Below are positions 47,119 to 58,307 of a stretch of 64,000 nucleotides of DNA, one piece after another. The notes beneath the pieces were generated by a model. It ran no database searches, was not told where the DNA came from, and saw only the letters and a list, made by a program, of their open reading frames with translations. The position numbers and the translations under genes are program-made. Source of the DNA: Euptelea pleiosperma. Lineage: Eukaryota; Streptophyta; Magnoliopsida; Ranunculales; Eupteleaceae. The number at the start of each line of letters is the position of its first letter. Positions within the stretch are counted from its first letter, which is position 1. The stretch is from contig CM068553.1 in assembly GCA_035048495.1 (NCBI GenBank), positions 30,652,978 to 30,716,977 of the forward strand, in the 5' to 3' direction.

Positions 47119-50100
47119 TCAGCGGTTTCGTTTACCACCGGCGGTCAGCTTAGTCTTACTCATGTATGTTACATCGAAAGGAGAAAGAGAGGTAGAAGGA
47201 ATATTCCGTACATGTGGGAGGTCGAGAGTACGTTGGTGGGCAGAGGACAAGGAGGTCCCACAAAATCCGTGGTGGTAGTGGTTGTTTTCCTCGTCGTTCA
47301 GGTGGTGAAGGGATGTCTCCCGCTCGCAAGCGGATTTGGGTATGATGCCAGGGGAGGTTGGCTGAGGCGGGGCCAGGAGAAGGGGTGCTGTTGACGTGGG
47401 GAAAGGTGAGGAAATGTCACCACCCATGTTGGGCCACAGAAACGTCTCAAGAGGCTTGCAGACTGTGAATGCATCTCTTTCTTTCTTTTCCTCACCTCTC
47501 CCTCTCTTGTCCTTAGCTGCTCCTACTTCTATTGCTGCTGACTTTGTACTCTCTTCCACCGTGGATGCAAGCCTCCCCATCTCTTCCTGCATTATCCATC
47601 AGCCAAAATATTTGAACCTACGTATCATTCTCTAAGGCCTCCTAATCTGTCGGCATGGGATAACATGGTGGTCCCACGCACCACAAGGGTTTTCTTCTAT
47701 TTCGTGCGTAGTGTACTCGAACAAACTCTTTGGATCACACGCCCCATTTTATTCAGTAGACCACCCACCTTCTAAACGGTCCTGATAGATATGAGTAGGT
47801 GGGAGTGGGGCCACCATTTAATTATTTTTTCAAAGTTTATAGGTTGTGGTTTAACTTCAATACCTGCGTCATGTTCAGAAAATTTAAAATTTTAGTCAGT
47901 CGTAGGCTGGACTGTTCTTTATTCTTCACCGACCTCTCGTACATTTCCTGCAATGGAATCACAGTTGTATCAGATTCTAAATTGGAATTGTTGCTACAAA
48001 CTTTGTTGTTCAACTTCAAGACCTGCATTTCCTTCAGAGAATTTGAAATTTCAGAAAGTTGTTGCTTGGACTGTGCTTTTACCAAGCGCTCGTACATTTC
48101 CTGCAATGGCACCACAATAGTGTCGGATTTTAACTTGGAATTGTTGCTAGCAGACTTTGTGGTTCAACTTCAATACCTGCATTGCCTTCAGAGATTTTGA
48201 AATTTCAGCAAGCAGTTGCTCGGGCTGTGCTGTTCTCTTCACCAAGTTCTCATAGATTTCCTGCAATGGAACAACAGTAGTATCGGATTCTAACTTGGAA
48301 TTGTTGCTAAAAGACTTTGTGGTTCAACTTCAATACCTGCATTGCCTTCAGAGAATGGGAAATTTCAGCAAGCTGTTGCTGTCCATCTGCTTTTATTCTC
48401 ACCAAGTTCTCATACAATTTCTGCGCAGGAAGCACAGTAGTATTAGATTCTAACTTGGAATTGTTGCTAACAAACTTGGTGGTTCAACTTCAATACCTGC
48501 ATTGCCATCAGAGATTTTGAAATTTCAACAAGCTGTTGATCGGACTGTACTTTTCTCTTCAACAAGCTTTCATTCATTTCCTGCAATGGAACAATAGTAT
48601 TGAATTTTAAATTGGAATTGTTGCTAACAGAATTTGTGGTTCAACTTCAATACCTGCACCGCCTTCAGAGAATTTGAAATTTCAGCAGGCTGTTGCTTGG
48701 ACTGTGCTTTTATCTTCACCAAGCTTTCATATGTTTTCTGCAACGGAACCATATTAATATCGAATTATAGGTTATCAAGTTCTCTCTTGATGGGTACTCC
48801 ATGTGGGAGACCCCTCCATAATTGTCTCAAGAGAAGTCATAAGTTTTAAAAATTAAGTAAATGATATGTCAAATATGAGAAAACATGTACATTTAGGTAG
48901 TTATAACTTTGGAAGAGTTGGAAGCTATGGAAAAAGGACAGTTCATTTCTTGAAAATTTGATGTGTTGGACACTCTTTTTCAAACGTCTTTTGTCGGTGT
49001 TTAACACTAACTCATGTGGCCCTGCCTATGTTACATAGGATGGATAATTCCCTTGGGATTTATGGAAAAGATTCCTAGTGCGGCTGAATGATAATTCTCA
49101 TGCACATCTGTTATGACATTATAGTCATTTCTCTAATTGTTTTCTTTATTCTTCTTGCAATCGGTTATTAACGTTTAATAAAAAATTCCTTGAGTTATGT
49201 TTTTAATGTCAAAGTAAGAACTAGATCGTGTATATTTTCATTAAATTGAGATTCACACAATGTTTGTCTCTCCAAGAGTTAAACAAATTTAAGGTAATTT
49301 AAAATAAAAACTTCAATTTTACTAAGAATCTAGACATTGATTTCAAGTCGAACAAATATATTTCTTTACTATCAGAAATTTTGCTTATTTCATGACTTAA
49401 ATCATTGTATAAATTCATTGAGTAAAATGTATAGATGATAATAAGAAATTGTTTGTCCATTTCATGACTTAAATCATTGTATAAATTACTTGAGTAAAAT
49501 GTGTAGATTATAAATCTATATTATTCATTTGTGAGAGATAAAATTTTTCTCATCTCAGGTGAAGAATTTGGCAAGAGAAATAAATAAAGCAATAAAATTG
49601 GATGCAATTAATTAATGGTAGTAAATCGTAATTCTTAATGGTTTCCAAATTCTTGAAGTTAATCGAAGTTAATTAGATTTTCTCTTTTCAATGCAATTAT
49701 AAAATCATCAAAAGAAAAATTCAATTAATCCATTTTTTTATCTTTCACTTAATTTTGCTAAAATAATTTTTGTTTGATCAATGAATTATTGAGGGGACTT
49801 ATCAAATAAAGGAGGATAGAAGACAACTGTAGCAAGAATGGAAGACATCCAGATAATGGAGAGGTTACGGAGGCAACAGGGTTGAAATTAGACTAAACAA
49901 TATCAGGCTAAAGCTATGCGGAAGAATGGTGAGACGGTTTAGGTTGGACGGGCGGTAATAACCACTCTCCGAAAGAACGACGGTCCAAAAGGGTGATTAA
50001 CACAGCAATGGTCGTTGGATCACCCGCTCTGATACAATGAAGAACTTTAAGTTTATTAAGAAACTTGAGTGACTATATAAATTAAAACCTACTCCAAGCT

Positions 50101-53100
50101 CTTATATAGAGCATTCCAAGAATTCTAAACAAGAAAGAAATCGTAAGCAAATCAAATTTAATCTTGATTAAGATATCATCCTAATCTTGTGATGAGATAC
50201 ATCAGTAGTGATATGGTGTATCTCACACAATTTATTACAAAATATATTTTCTAACACAAATCATGAGATATTTTGTCACTGCATTCACTATTATATTCAT
50301 TATAATATAAAAAATTACTCTCACATTATTTAAGGTATATTTTCTAGTCCTAAATCTTACTTTTCTAGGTTTGTCTAGTTGTACAGTTTGCAACTTTCTC
50401 AGGCCGTGATACTTATTAAGGATATTCATCCTAGTCACAAAGCTGACACATCATCATTGACAGAGTCATTGGGTGATTCGGTAAATCAATAAGACTTAAC
50501 CAACTGAAAACAAATCAAGGAAACAGATTTGAGTCTCTCCATATAGTTAGGGACGATTCCAACCTCCCTGATTTATCTTTACGTACAGTTGTCACTCTTT
50601 GTAAAAAATAAATATTATTATAAATAAACTAGATATCTTAAGAGGAAATTATCAAGTTGAGATACCTTTCTCACAAAGATCATTTCTATCATTCAAGGTG
50701 TAAGTGAAAACCTCATATGGTATCAGAGCCATAACGTTACTTTGGAATCTTTTCTCCATTAACGCCGTGTTGGCATCACTCATTCCGCTGCTATGGATCA
50801 ACAGATTACCCAATTGTCTTCTTCAACGATAGCTACACAACATTGCCCTATTCATCAATGGCAAACGTGCTGTCAATCAAACTCAATGGCAGCAACTATC
50901 TTCTATGGAGAAATCAGTTTCTTCCCCTTCTTGAAAGCCAAGAACTACTTGGTTATATTGATGATACGATTCTCTCTCCACCATCTACGATCAAGCAAAA
51001 TGATGGTAATACCTCAAGCAATCCATCATTTCATACATGGAGACTTATGGATCAATTCGTGGTAAGTTTGATTAATTCCTCACTCACAGAAGAAGCTATG
51101 AGTATGACCATGGATCGTCAAAATGCATTCGATGTATGGACAGTCCTGGAAGAATCATTTGCTCACAAATCCAAAAACAAGGAACTGCAACTTCGAGAAG
51201 AACTTCAACTATTAAAAAGGGGCACCCAATCCATTTCTGAACATTCTCAAATGTTTAGAGTGATTTGTGACCAATTGTTTGCTATAGGTTCTCCTGTGCC
51301 TAATGCAGATAAGGTATTATAATTCTTAAGAGGACTAGGACCAGACTACCATATTTTTGTTACCATTACTTTGTCAAAACCACCAATACCTACCTTCGAG
51401 GAAGTTATTCCTTCTCTTTTCAGCCATGTGTTATTGTTAAAAACTTTAACACCACCTGTGAGCACACATAAATCAGTTTTTACAGCTCAACATGAAGGAA
51501 CGAATGGTCACAACAATAACCACAAAGGAGGTCACCAGAATTACAATTCAGGGCAATCTCGAGGTGATCAACAATCATCTAACAACTTTCGGGAAAATAG
51601 AGGAAACCATGGTGGATACAACTTTCAACATACCTCTCACAATGGTAATTGGTTCACAAACTTTGGTCGCCCCAGCTCTGGTAATTTTAATGCAGCCCCG
51701 GTGATATCCTCACCCGTGTGTCAAATATGTGGTCATGAAGGTCACATTGCTCTTGAGTGCCACAATAGATTCAATCAATCTTATATGTCATCTCAAGCCG
51801 CTGCTGCCTTTACATCACTCACCATTCAAGATACACAAGATACCGAGTGGTATCCTGACGATGGAACCACAGCCCACATGACCGACGATGAAAGTAACCT
51901 TGTTGATGTTAAACCTTATCATGGCTCAGATCGTGTCCTTGTAGGGAATGGCTCTTCCATTCCTATTTCACATACAGGATCAATATCTCTCTCTACACCT
52001 AAGGGTTATTTTAAACTCAAAAATACTCTTCTTGTTCCTCACATTCAGAAGAATTTGATATCTGTAAGTCAATTTACTCGTGATAACAACTGTGTCTTCA
52101 TCTTTTCTCCATCTGGTTTTGTCATATAGAAGCAGGGAACCGAGAAAGTATTGGGGACAGGGAGTAGACGAGCCGGTCTTTACACACTTGATCATCTTCA
52201 TTAGGCCTACATCTCTCATGTTTCTTTAGCTTTAGGAACCATTCAACTCTGGCACAACCGACTAGGACATACATCTCATAAAGTTATTAATGTTTTGAAT
52301 AAATCTAGAGATATCCAAATTTTGGACTCTAATGAATGTATGCATTCTGTCTGTTCTAGTTGTCAGATAGGTAAAAGTAAAAAAATACCTTTCACTCTCA
52401 ACACCAAATGTTGTACTAAACCCTTAGAGTTAGTACAATTTGATATTTGGGGACCCTCTCCTGTCACTTCACCATCTGGATTTCGCTATTATGTTGTTTT
52501 TGTTGATGACTATAGTAGGTTCTCATGGTTCTTTCCAATGAAAAGAAAATCAAACTTTTTTGCCATCTCTATTCATTTTCAAAAATAGGTTGAGAATCAG
52601 TTGGATTGTAAAATCAAAATAATTCAATGTGATGGTGGACAAGAATTTGCAAGTTCGATGTTTCTTACTCATCTCTCTAACTCTGGTATTATCAAACGTA
52701 TGTCTTGTCCACACACTCAAGCCCAGAATGGTAGAGCTGAATGTAAACATCGTAGCATTACTGAGATGGGACTCACACTTCTTTTTCACAGTCATGTTCC
52801 TATTCGATTGTGGGTCGAAGCATTTTCAACGGCTGTTTTCATACTACCCTACCGCTATTCTCCAACATGCATCTCCTTACTTGCTTCTCTTCGGTAAGTC
52901 ACCCAACTATTCCATGTTTCGCACTTTTGGTTGCTTATGTTTTCCCTATCTACGCAATTATTCACCTCATAACTTGGCTCCAAGAAGTACATGATGTGTT
53001 TTTATAGGGTACAACGATATGCACAAAGGTTTCCGATGTCTCGATCTATCATCTAATCGTGTGTACATCTCCCGACATGTTGTGTTTTGATGAAACGAAC

Positions 53101-56100
53101 TTACCTTATCTTGGTAAATCTAACTCCACTAGCATTGAAGAACTTGGTATTTTTTGTGATCTTGATAGCCCATCCTCTTTGGAGGCTACTGGTAGTAATG
53201 TTCCCTTGCCGGCTCAGTCCAACGATCACAATGACCCAGTGCCTAACATCAACTTAGTTCGCCTTGATGATTGTTCTACACAAATAGTTGGATCTCCATT
53301 ATATCTAAATGATGTACTGCCCACAACGGCCAACACAATGGCTCCTCACGTTCTTGATGATGCTCTCCTTAATTCTCCTTCAGTCACTACCTTGGAACTC
53401 TTACCCTCAACACATAGTCATGGTGATGTTACCACTGTGCAATCATCGACAATACAATCTGCAGCACCTTTGACTGATCATCCAGATATATGCCTTCCAT
53501 CTACTGGTTCTATTATCAATCGTGCAACACATATACCAGGTGGTCAGATTGTCATCGACTTGCCACTCGATTCTCCCCCTCTGAACTCGCATCCTATGGT
53601 AACTCGATCAAAGTCTCGTCCAGCATCCAATCATCCTCTACCGACTTGCCCGGCATCATCTCTTCGATCCACTGCATTTTTTCATGCTCTTCTTTCCATG
53701 AAAGAACCACGAGGATTTAAGTCTGCAGCTCGACATCCTCATTGGCTCATTGCTATGGACAATGAAATGCATGCACTTCAACTCAAGTCTGACGGCACCA
53801 TAGAATGACGCAAGGTTCGTCTTTTGGCCAAAGGATATTCACAGCTCCACGGTTTGGATTATGATGAGATGTTCAACCCAGTTGTTAAACCTGCAACTAT
53901 TCGACTTGTACTTGCTCTGGCTACTATGAATGGTTGGGGGTTACATCCATTGGATGTCAATAATGCTTTTTTGCACGGTCACCAACATGAAGAAGTCTAT
54001 ATGGATCAACCTCCAGGTTATGAGGATCCTTCTCTTCCTCATCATGTTTGTCGTCTACAAAAAGCCCCTATATGGTCTTAAACAAGCCCCTCGAGCTTGG
54101 TTTGGCGATTCAGCATCTTCCTTCTCCAACTTGGTTTTCATCATAGTCATGCCGATCCATCTATGTTCTTTGTTCATAGTGAACTTGGTACCATGATCCT
54201 TCTAGTGTATGTTGATGACATTATCCTCATTGGGAGTAACTCGGATTTGCTCTCTCACTTCATTGCTTGTCTCAACAGTGAATTCTCCATTAAAGACTTG
54301 GGTCCATTACATTTTCTTCTTGGCATTGAAGTTGTGCATACTCCCTCAGGTTTATTTCTCTCTAAATCCAAGTATGCTATTGACTTACTAAGCCGTGTGC
54401 AAATGGATGGAGCTAAACCTCTTTCCACTCCCATGGTGGCTGGTCATAAGCTCACTAAGCTAGGTACATCATTTTTCGATGCTACTTAGTATCGAAGTAT
54501 TGTTGGCGCCTTACAATACCTCACATTAACAAGAACAGATTTGTCCTTTAGCATCAATTCTGTGTGTCAATTTATGCATTCTCCAACGGAGGAACATTTT
54601 AAAGCTGTGAAACGTGTTCTTCGATATGTTAAGGGTTCTTTGTACAACGACATTCAGATCTATTCAGACTCTCTTATTACTCTCATCGGCTATTCTAACG
54701 CTGATTGGGCCGGTTGCCCTGACACTCGTCGCTCAACTTCCGGCTATGCTCTATACTTTGGTCATAATCTTATTTCTTGGAGTGCCAAGAAACAAGCCAC
54801 AGTTTCTCGATCCATTGCTGAATCCGAATACCGCGCCCTTCTCCTACTGCTGCTGAAATCACATGGGTATCTTACTTGCTACGTGACCTCCGTATATATA
54901 TTCCCAAATGCCCCCGTTATCTATTGTGATTATCATAGTGCAATCCATATGAGCTCCAACCCAGTTTTTCATGCCCGATCAAAGCATATAGAACTCGATT
55001 ATCACTTCATCAGGGAAAAGGTCACTGCAGTTCAACTTCAAATTCAGTTTGTTCCATCTGAACTTCAAGTTGTTGACATCTTTACAAAGAGTCTACCACG
55101 GCATCTACTTCAACGTTTCTCGTCCAAGTTGAATCTCCGTGACATATCTACGTTTCACTAGCAGGGGGATATTAAGGATATTCATCCTAGTCACACAGCT
55201 GACACATCATCATTGACAGAGTCATTGGGTGATTCGATAAATCAAGAAGACTTAACCAGCTGAGAACAAATCAAGGAAACAGATTTGAGTCTCTCCATAT
55301 AGTTAGAGACGATTCCAACCTCCCTGATTTATCCTTATGTACAGTTGTCACTCTTTGTAAACAATAAATATTATTATAAATAAACCAGATATCTCAAGAG
55401 GAAATTATCAAGCTGAGATACCTTTCTCACAAAGATCATCTCTATCATTCAAGGTGTAAGTGAAAACCTTTTAATACTCGTATCCATATCAATGCGACAT
55501 AGTAAGGTAGAGGTGTGACATGGATAGGGGAAATGTTCACATAGGATGGATGTTTTGGATTGGCCACATCACTCCCTCCACGTGGCAAGAGAAGGGGACC
55601 ATCCCATAAGTTGGCAGGTGTCATTAGGCGTGCCACTGTGCTTTCTTAACAACACTACTTTAATCTGTGTCTAGCTTAACAACTTACAATAGTGTAACAT
55701 TTAACTAAGCCAACTTCTAACATGAAAATGATGTTGCATTTTATTTAGTCAAGGACTAAAAAGAGCATATGCTTCCAACCTATCTATGTTACACCTGGTT
55801 GAGCTAATCTTATTTAGATAGGGTGTCGTGCTCTTTTCAGTTGGAGAATTTTCTGATCCATGTTCAAAAGCAGAACAATGACATCCATAGGTTGAGATTA
55901 ATAGTATGCACATCTATATAACAAAATAGGGAAGTTGTCTCCCCCTCTTATAGGCTTCATAAAGAAGGGCCGAGATCTTATCCCCCAACTGGTGGATCTC
56001 AGCCACTCACACCCAATTTTGACAAACGCTTTGTCGAGGAGTGTCGTGGGCACGGGGCACGTACTAGTCTATATAACAAAACATGGAAGTTGTCTCATAG

Positions 56101-58026
56101 GCTTCAAAAAGAAGGGTCAAGATCTTATCCCCCAAATGGACAGTGGATCTCAGCCACTCACACCCAATTTTGGCAAACGCTTTGTCGGAGAGTGCCATGG
56201 GCACGTGCCACCGACTAGTACATTACAAAGAGGCTTATTCTTTATAAGAACCATACCTATGTGTGTCAATCTGTACCAAGCTAGTCATTTGGAATGGTTC
56301 CAAACCATGTCAAATACTTAGAAACGGTTCAGAGAACTTTTAATCGCACCCAATTATCTAGTTCTGGCATGATTTCTAACCTCTTCAATAGTTTGGAATG
56401 GTTCAAAACCGTGCCAATGTATCTTAAATCGTTTCGAAATTTCAAGAGTTGACACGGTTCAAAACATTTCCAACATTTGGAACGGCGCCCCTTAATGTAC
56501 TTAGGCACACGCCACTTTTTGGGACGGTTCAAAACTGATCCAAATGACCTTAAGAGTGGTTTTGGACCGATCCAAATGACCTTTTACTTGTAGTGAATTA
56601 ATTCCTGAATAAATCGCGAATTTAACAACTAAGTTCAACTTCAATACCTGCATCTCGTCCGGATAATGTGAAATTTCAGCAAGCTGTTCTTGGGCATCTG
56701 CTTTTATCTTCACAAAGCTCTGATACAATTTCTGCAATGGAACCACAGTAGTTTCAGATTCAAACTTGGAATTGTTGCTAACAAACTTTGTGGTGCAACT
56801 TCAATACCTGCATCTCCTTCAGAGAAGTTGAAATATTATCAAACTGTTGCCGGGTCTGTGCTTTTCTCCTCACCCAGCTCTCATGCATTTCTTCTTCTAA
56901 CTTGGAATTGTTCCTCGATATGTACTCCACATATCTGTAACCAATAAGAAAAACAAGAGCATTTGATATTTTACTAATAATAGTAATAAATTAATAATAC
57001 TTGTATTTTAATTTTGAGAGGAATTCGTGTATGTATTACCCTTTAATGTGGGCCATATCTTCTTTCATAAATCTGTAACCAATAAGAAAAACATGAGCAT
57101 TTGATATTATTAATAATACTTGTATATATTTTTATTTTCAGAGGTTTCGTGTATTACCCCATGAGGTTGGCCATGTCTTCTTTCATAGATCTGTAACCAA
57201 TAAGAAAAACATGAGCATTTGATATTATTTATAGTATTTGTATTTTTATTTTCAGAGGTATTCCTGCATTACGTACCCCATAAAGTTGGCCATGACTTCT
57301 CTGAGCTGATTCAACTCCGTAGCAGAAGTGGAGTCTTGGGAAGGGCTATCACCAAGTTTGCATCCCGGTAGAGGGTTCACATCCGTGTCTCTCCTGATGT
57401 TAACGGGGTCTACGCTTTCAAGCCAGTACTCCATCGCTCCGCTAGCACTATTGGGCAGCCTACGGAACCGCTCTTTCCCATCCGGAGTCCTCTTCCCTTC
57501 GATGTCTTTCAGCAGGTGGCCTAGAAGCCCAGTATCCCTAATGTATTTCCCAGCTAGTGTTTTCAGATCCTTCCGGGATATCGGGTTCGGCAACACCGCT
57601 TTCTTCTCCTTCATGATCTTCCATATCTTCTTCACCGCAGTATCATACCTGCACGAATATAAAATTACTTACTAACTGTATAACTACTAAATAATATGAT
57701 TTCTTTAACAAAGCCCCTCACCTCTGTTGGGACCAGTTCTTGTTAGCTTTCTTCTTCTCGAGCTGCGCTACTTTCTCCTTTCTGGCGTGGCTGGAACTCT
57801 CATGCGTTCTCTTCTTCGTCGCCTCCTTGGCGTTGGTGTCCGTCTTTACGGCGTGGTCTTCTATGATTGTACGTGGCGTCCTCTTCTTACGCGCACTCAT
57901 TGGCACTAACACAGGACCCGTGATGAGATTATCAGTCCTCGATCCTACGTTCTTTTGTTTCGAAGTCTCACCAGATGGAATTTTCTGACCAAGTTCTTTT
58001 CCCGGGAGATTGGATTCCATCGCCAT
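47119..58026 (-). CDS. DYAD-like: DYAD/AMEIOTIC1 (SWI1)-family protein, 13 exons, 639 aa
   Basis: Exons (minus strand): 58026-57722, 57648-57277, 57190-57158, 57072-57040, 56934-56808, 56731-56648, 48737-48654, 48580-48497, 48420-48337, 48260-48177, 48100-48023, 47947-47864, 47586-47119. All junctions are GT-AG, and the sum is 1920 nt with a single terminal stop. The basic N-terminus (1-101) precedes the DYAD domain (~102-195: [57 protein letters not shown]). Residues ~215-484 are coiled coil from repeated exons. The C-terminus holds [12 protein letters not shown] (527-538), diagnostic of this family. SWI1/AM1 proteins act in the nucleus at meiotic entry and in sister-chromatid cohesion; this may be the orthologue or a paralogue. 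The ATG is the first in the C/T-rich leader. Confidence 0.85.
47864..48737 (-). repeat. Tandem array of phase 0-0 coiled-coil exons
   Basis: Six consecutive exons (84, 84, 84, 84, 78, 84 nt from 48737 downward) of the DYAD-like gene, each starting right after TTGCAG (or TGCGCAG) and ending ATGCAG or a variant before GTATTG/GTCTTG. Each encodes a 26-28 aa unit of the form (E/K)xYExLVKxKxxxQQLAEISxSLKxMQ. Five introns of 73-76 nt separate them. A seventh copy is the exon 56731-56648, and the 3' 84 nt of exon 56934-56808 is an eighth. Unit period is 154-160 bp. Confidence 0.85.
48738..50037 (-). other. Large intron of DYAD-like gene, distal part
   Basis: AT-rich sequence without coding potential. 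The 3' splice region (48738-48790) resembles the short introns of the array (GTTCCGTTGCAG). 49800-50037 is the internal stub of a minus-strand LTR element (PBS-like TTGTATCAGAGC on the minus strand at 50026-50037). Confidence 0.6.
50038..50256 (-). mobile_element. Short Copia-type LTR (219 bp), minus strand
   Basis: On the minus strand starts TGTTAGAAAATATATTTTG at 50256 and ends CTTAAAGTTCTTCA at 50038, followed directly by TTGTATCAGAGCGGG, an initiator-Met-type PBS. No partner LTR found within the intron, so the element is truncated (or TRIM-like). Confidence 0.65.
50793..52129 (+). pseudogene. Copia gag and protease
   Basis: From the ATG at about 50858: [18 protein letters not shown] gag start, UBN2-like core, stop at 51319; continues to a G/N/H-rich stretch, a CCHC knuckle ([14 protein letters not shown]) and the protease region, where the usual DSGATxH reads DDGTTAH. 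This is followed by [10 protein letters not shown] and the NLISVSQ block. A stop at 52127 ends the frame. Confidence 0.8.
52130..53810 (+). pseudogene. Copia integrase and linker
   Basis: Pre-integrase finger ([19 protein letters not shown]), integrase core with first Asp ([12 protein letters not shown]), second Asp ([11 protein letters not shown]) and Glu ([10 protein letters not shown]); stops at 52202, 52586 and 52897 and a frameshift. The linker (53059-53808) is S/T/P-rich and ends with [26 protein letters not shown], normal for Copia. Confidence 0.8.
53811..55161 (+). pseudogene. Copia reverse transcriptase and RNase H
   Basis: RT blocks [43 protein letters not shown], a frameshift at about 54075, then [10 protein letters not shown], catalytic [22 protein letters not shown]; stop at 54487. 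RNase H has [41 protein letters not shown] and [11 protein letters not shown], ending at 55161. Catalytic residues are present but the chain is broken. Confidence 0.85.
55479..55912 (-). other. Large intron, spacer
   Basis: No coding potential or recognised repeat between the Copia and the Helitron pair. Confidence 0.4.
55913..56067 (+). mobile_element. Miniature Helitron, copy 1 (155 bp)
   Basis: Starts TCTATATAACAAAATAGG after an A and ends in CTAG (56064-56067) preceded by a GC-rich hairpin-forming stretch (GTGTCGTGGGCACGGGGCAC). 5' TC, 3' CTAG and no TSD are Helitron features. Directly abuts a second copy. Confidence 0.7.
56068..56218 (+). mobile_element. Miniature Helitron, copy 2 (151 bp)
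   Basis: Begins TCTATATAACAAAACATGG immediately after the CTAG of copy 1 and ends CCGACTAG followed by T. Same hairpin (GTGCCATGGGCACGTGCCAC). Head-to-tail with copy 1. Confidence 0.7.
56250..56595 (-). mobile_element. CACTA transposon terminus
   Basis: On the minus strand begins CACTACAAGTAAAAGGTC at 56595, with subterminal GGTTCAAAACCGT-like repeats in both orientations (56315-56580). It lies in the DYAD-like gene's large intron, about 50 nt after the exon 56731-56648. The opposite CACTA end was not located. Confidence 0.65.
57040..57190 (-). repeat. Duplicated 33-nt microexons of DYAD-like gene
   Basis: Two 33-nt exons (57190-57158 and 57072-57040), both phase 2-2, encoding xMKEDMAxxxG, with introns that share the phrase ACAAATACTAT/ AATATCAAATGCTC. 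Their sequence also matches the last coding bases of the preceding exon (REVMANFMG, ending 57277), so the unit arose by tandem duplication of an exon end plus intron. Confidence 0.75.
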
Positions 58027-58174
58027 CTGTTCGTCTTGGTCTGGGTTCAATTTCCCTGCTAGATTCTGATCCGTTTCCTCTCTTAGAAACCCTTTGTGCT
58101 ACAGGCCTTTGATAAAAATAACTTCGAAGAACACCTGAGAGCGATATTCTACGTTCTCCAAGGCCTCAGATCGC

Positions 58175-58175
<1 letters not shown>

Positions 58176-58207
<32 letters not shown>
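58176..58207. repeat. (AG)16 microsatellite in DYAD-like 5' leader
   Basis: On the gene strand a (CT)16 tract about 150 bases upstream of the ATG, within a C/T-rich leader (58026-58310) that contains no other ATG. Confidence 0.8.
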
Positions 58208-58211
<4 letters not shown>

Positions 58212-58307
58212 TGTTGTTTTGGGAGGAAATGAGAAAAGAGTTGAGAATTGTTTTGGGATGAAATGGGAGAAGAGGATAGAGGGCGAGGGTTTTAGCTAAA
58301 GTAGCAG

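Larger units (their letters stand above)
50414..55473 (+). mobile_element. Copia element (Ale/Retrofit-like), near full length
   Basis: Two 304-bp LTRs (50414-50717 and 55170-55473) starting TATTAAGGATATTC, with ATACT on both sides (50409-50413, 55474-55478). The PBS TGGTATCAGAGCC follows the 5' LTR and a PPT (AGCAGGGGGA) precedes the 3' LTR. About 15 differences between the LTRs by eye. Inserted in the sense opposite to the DYAD-like gene, inside its large intron. Confidence 0.85.

Noticed and set aside
47837..48115. A single 92-codon frame read straight through two exon units
   Set aside because: It is open only because one intron happens to lack a stop; in other units the same span has a stop, and 76-nt GT-AG introns give a continuous 639-aa product.
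56501..56746. 81-codon frame starting in exon 56731-56648
   Set aside because: Runs past the GTATTG donor into CACTA sequence; only the first 28 codons belong to the gene.
58026..58050. Extending the DYAD-like start upstream to a non-ATG codon
   Set aside because: The frame is open a little further, but the first ATG is at 58026 and the upstream leader is C/T-rich with an in-frame stop.
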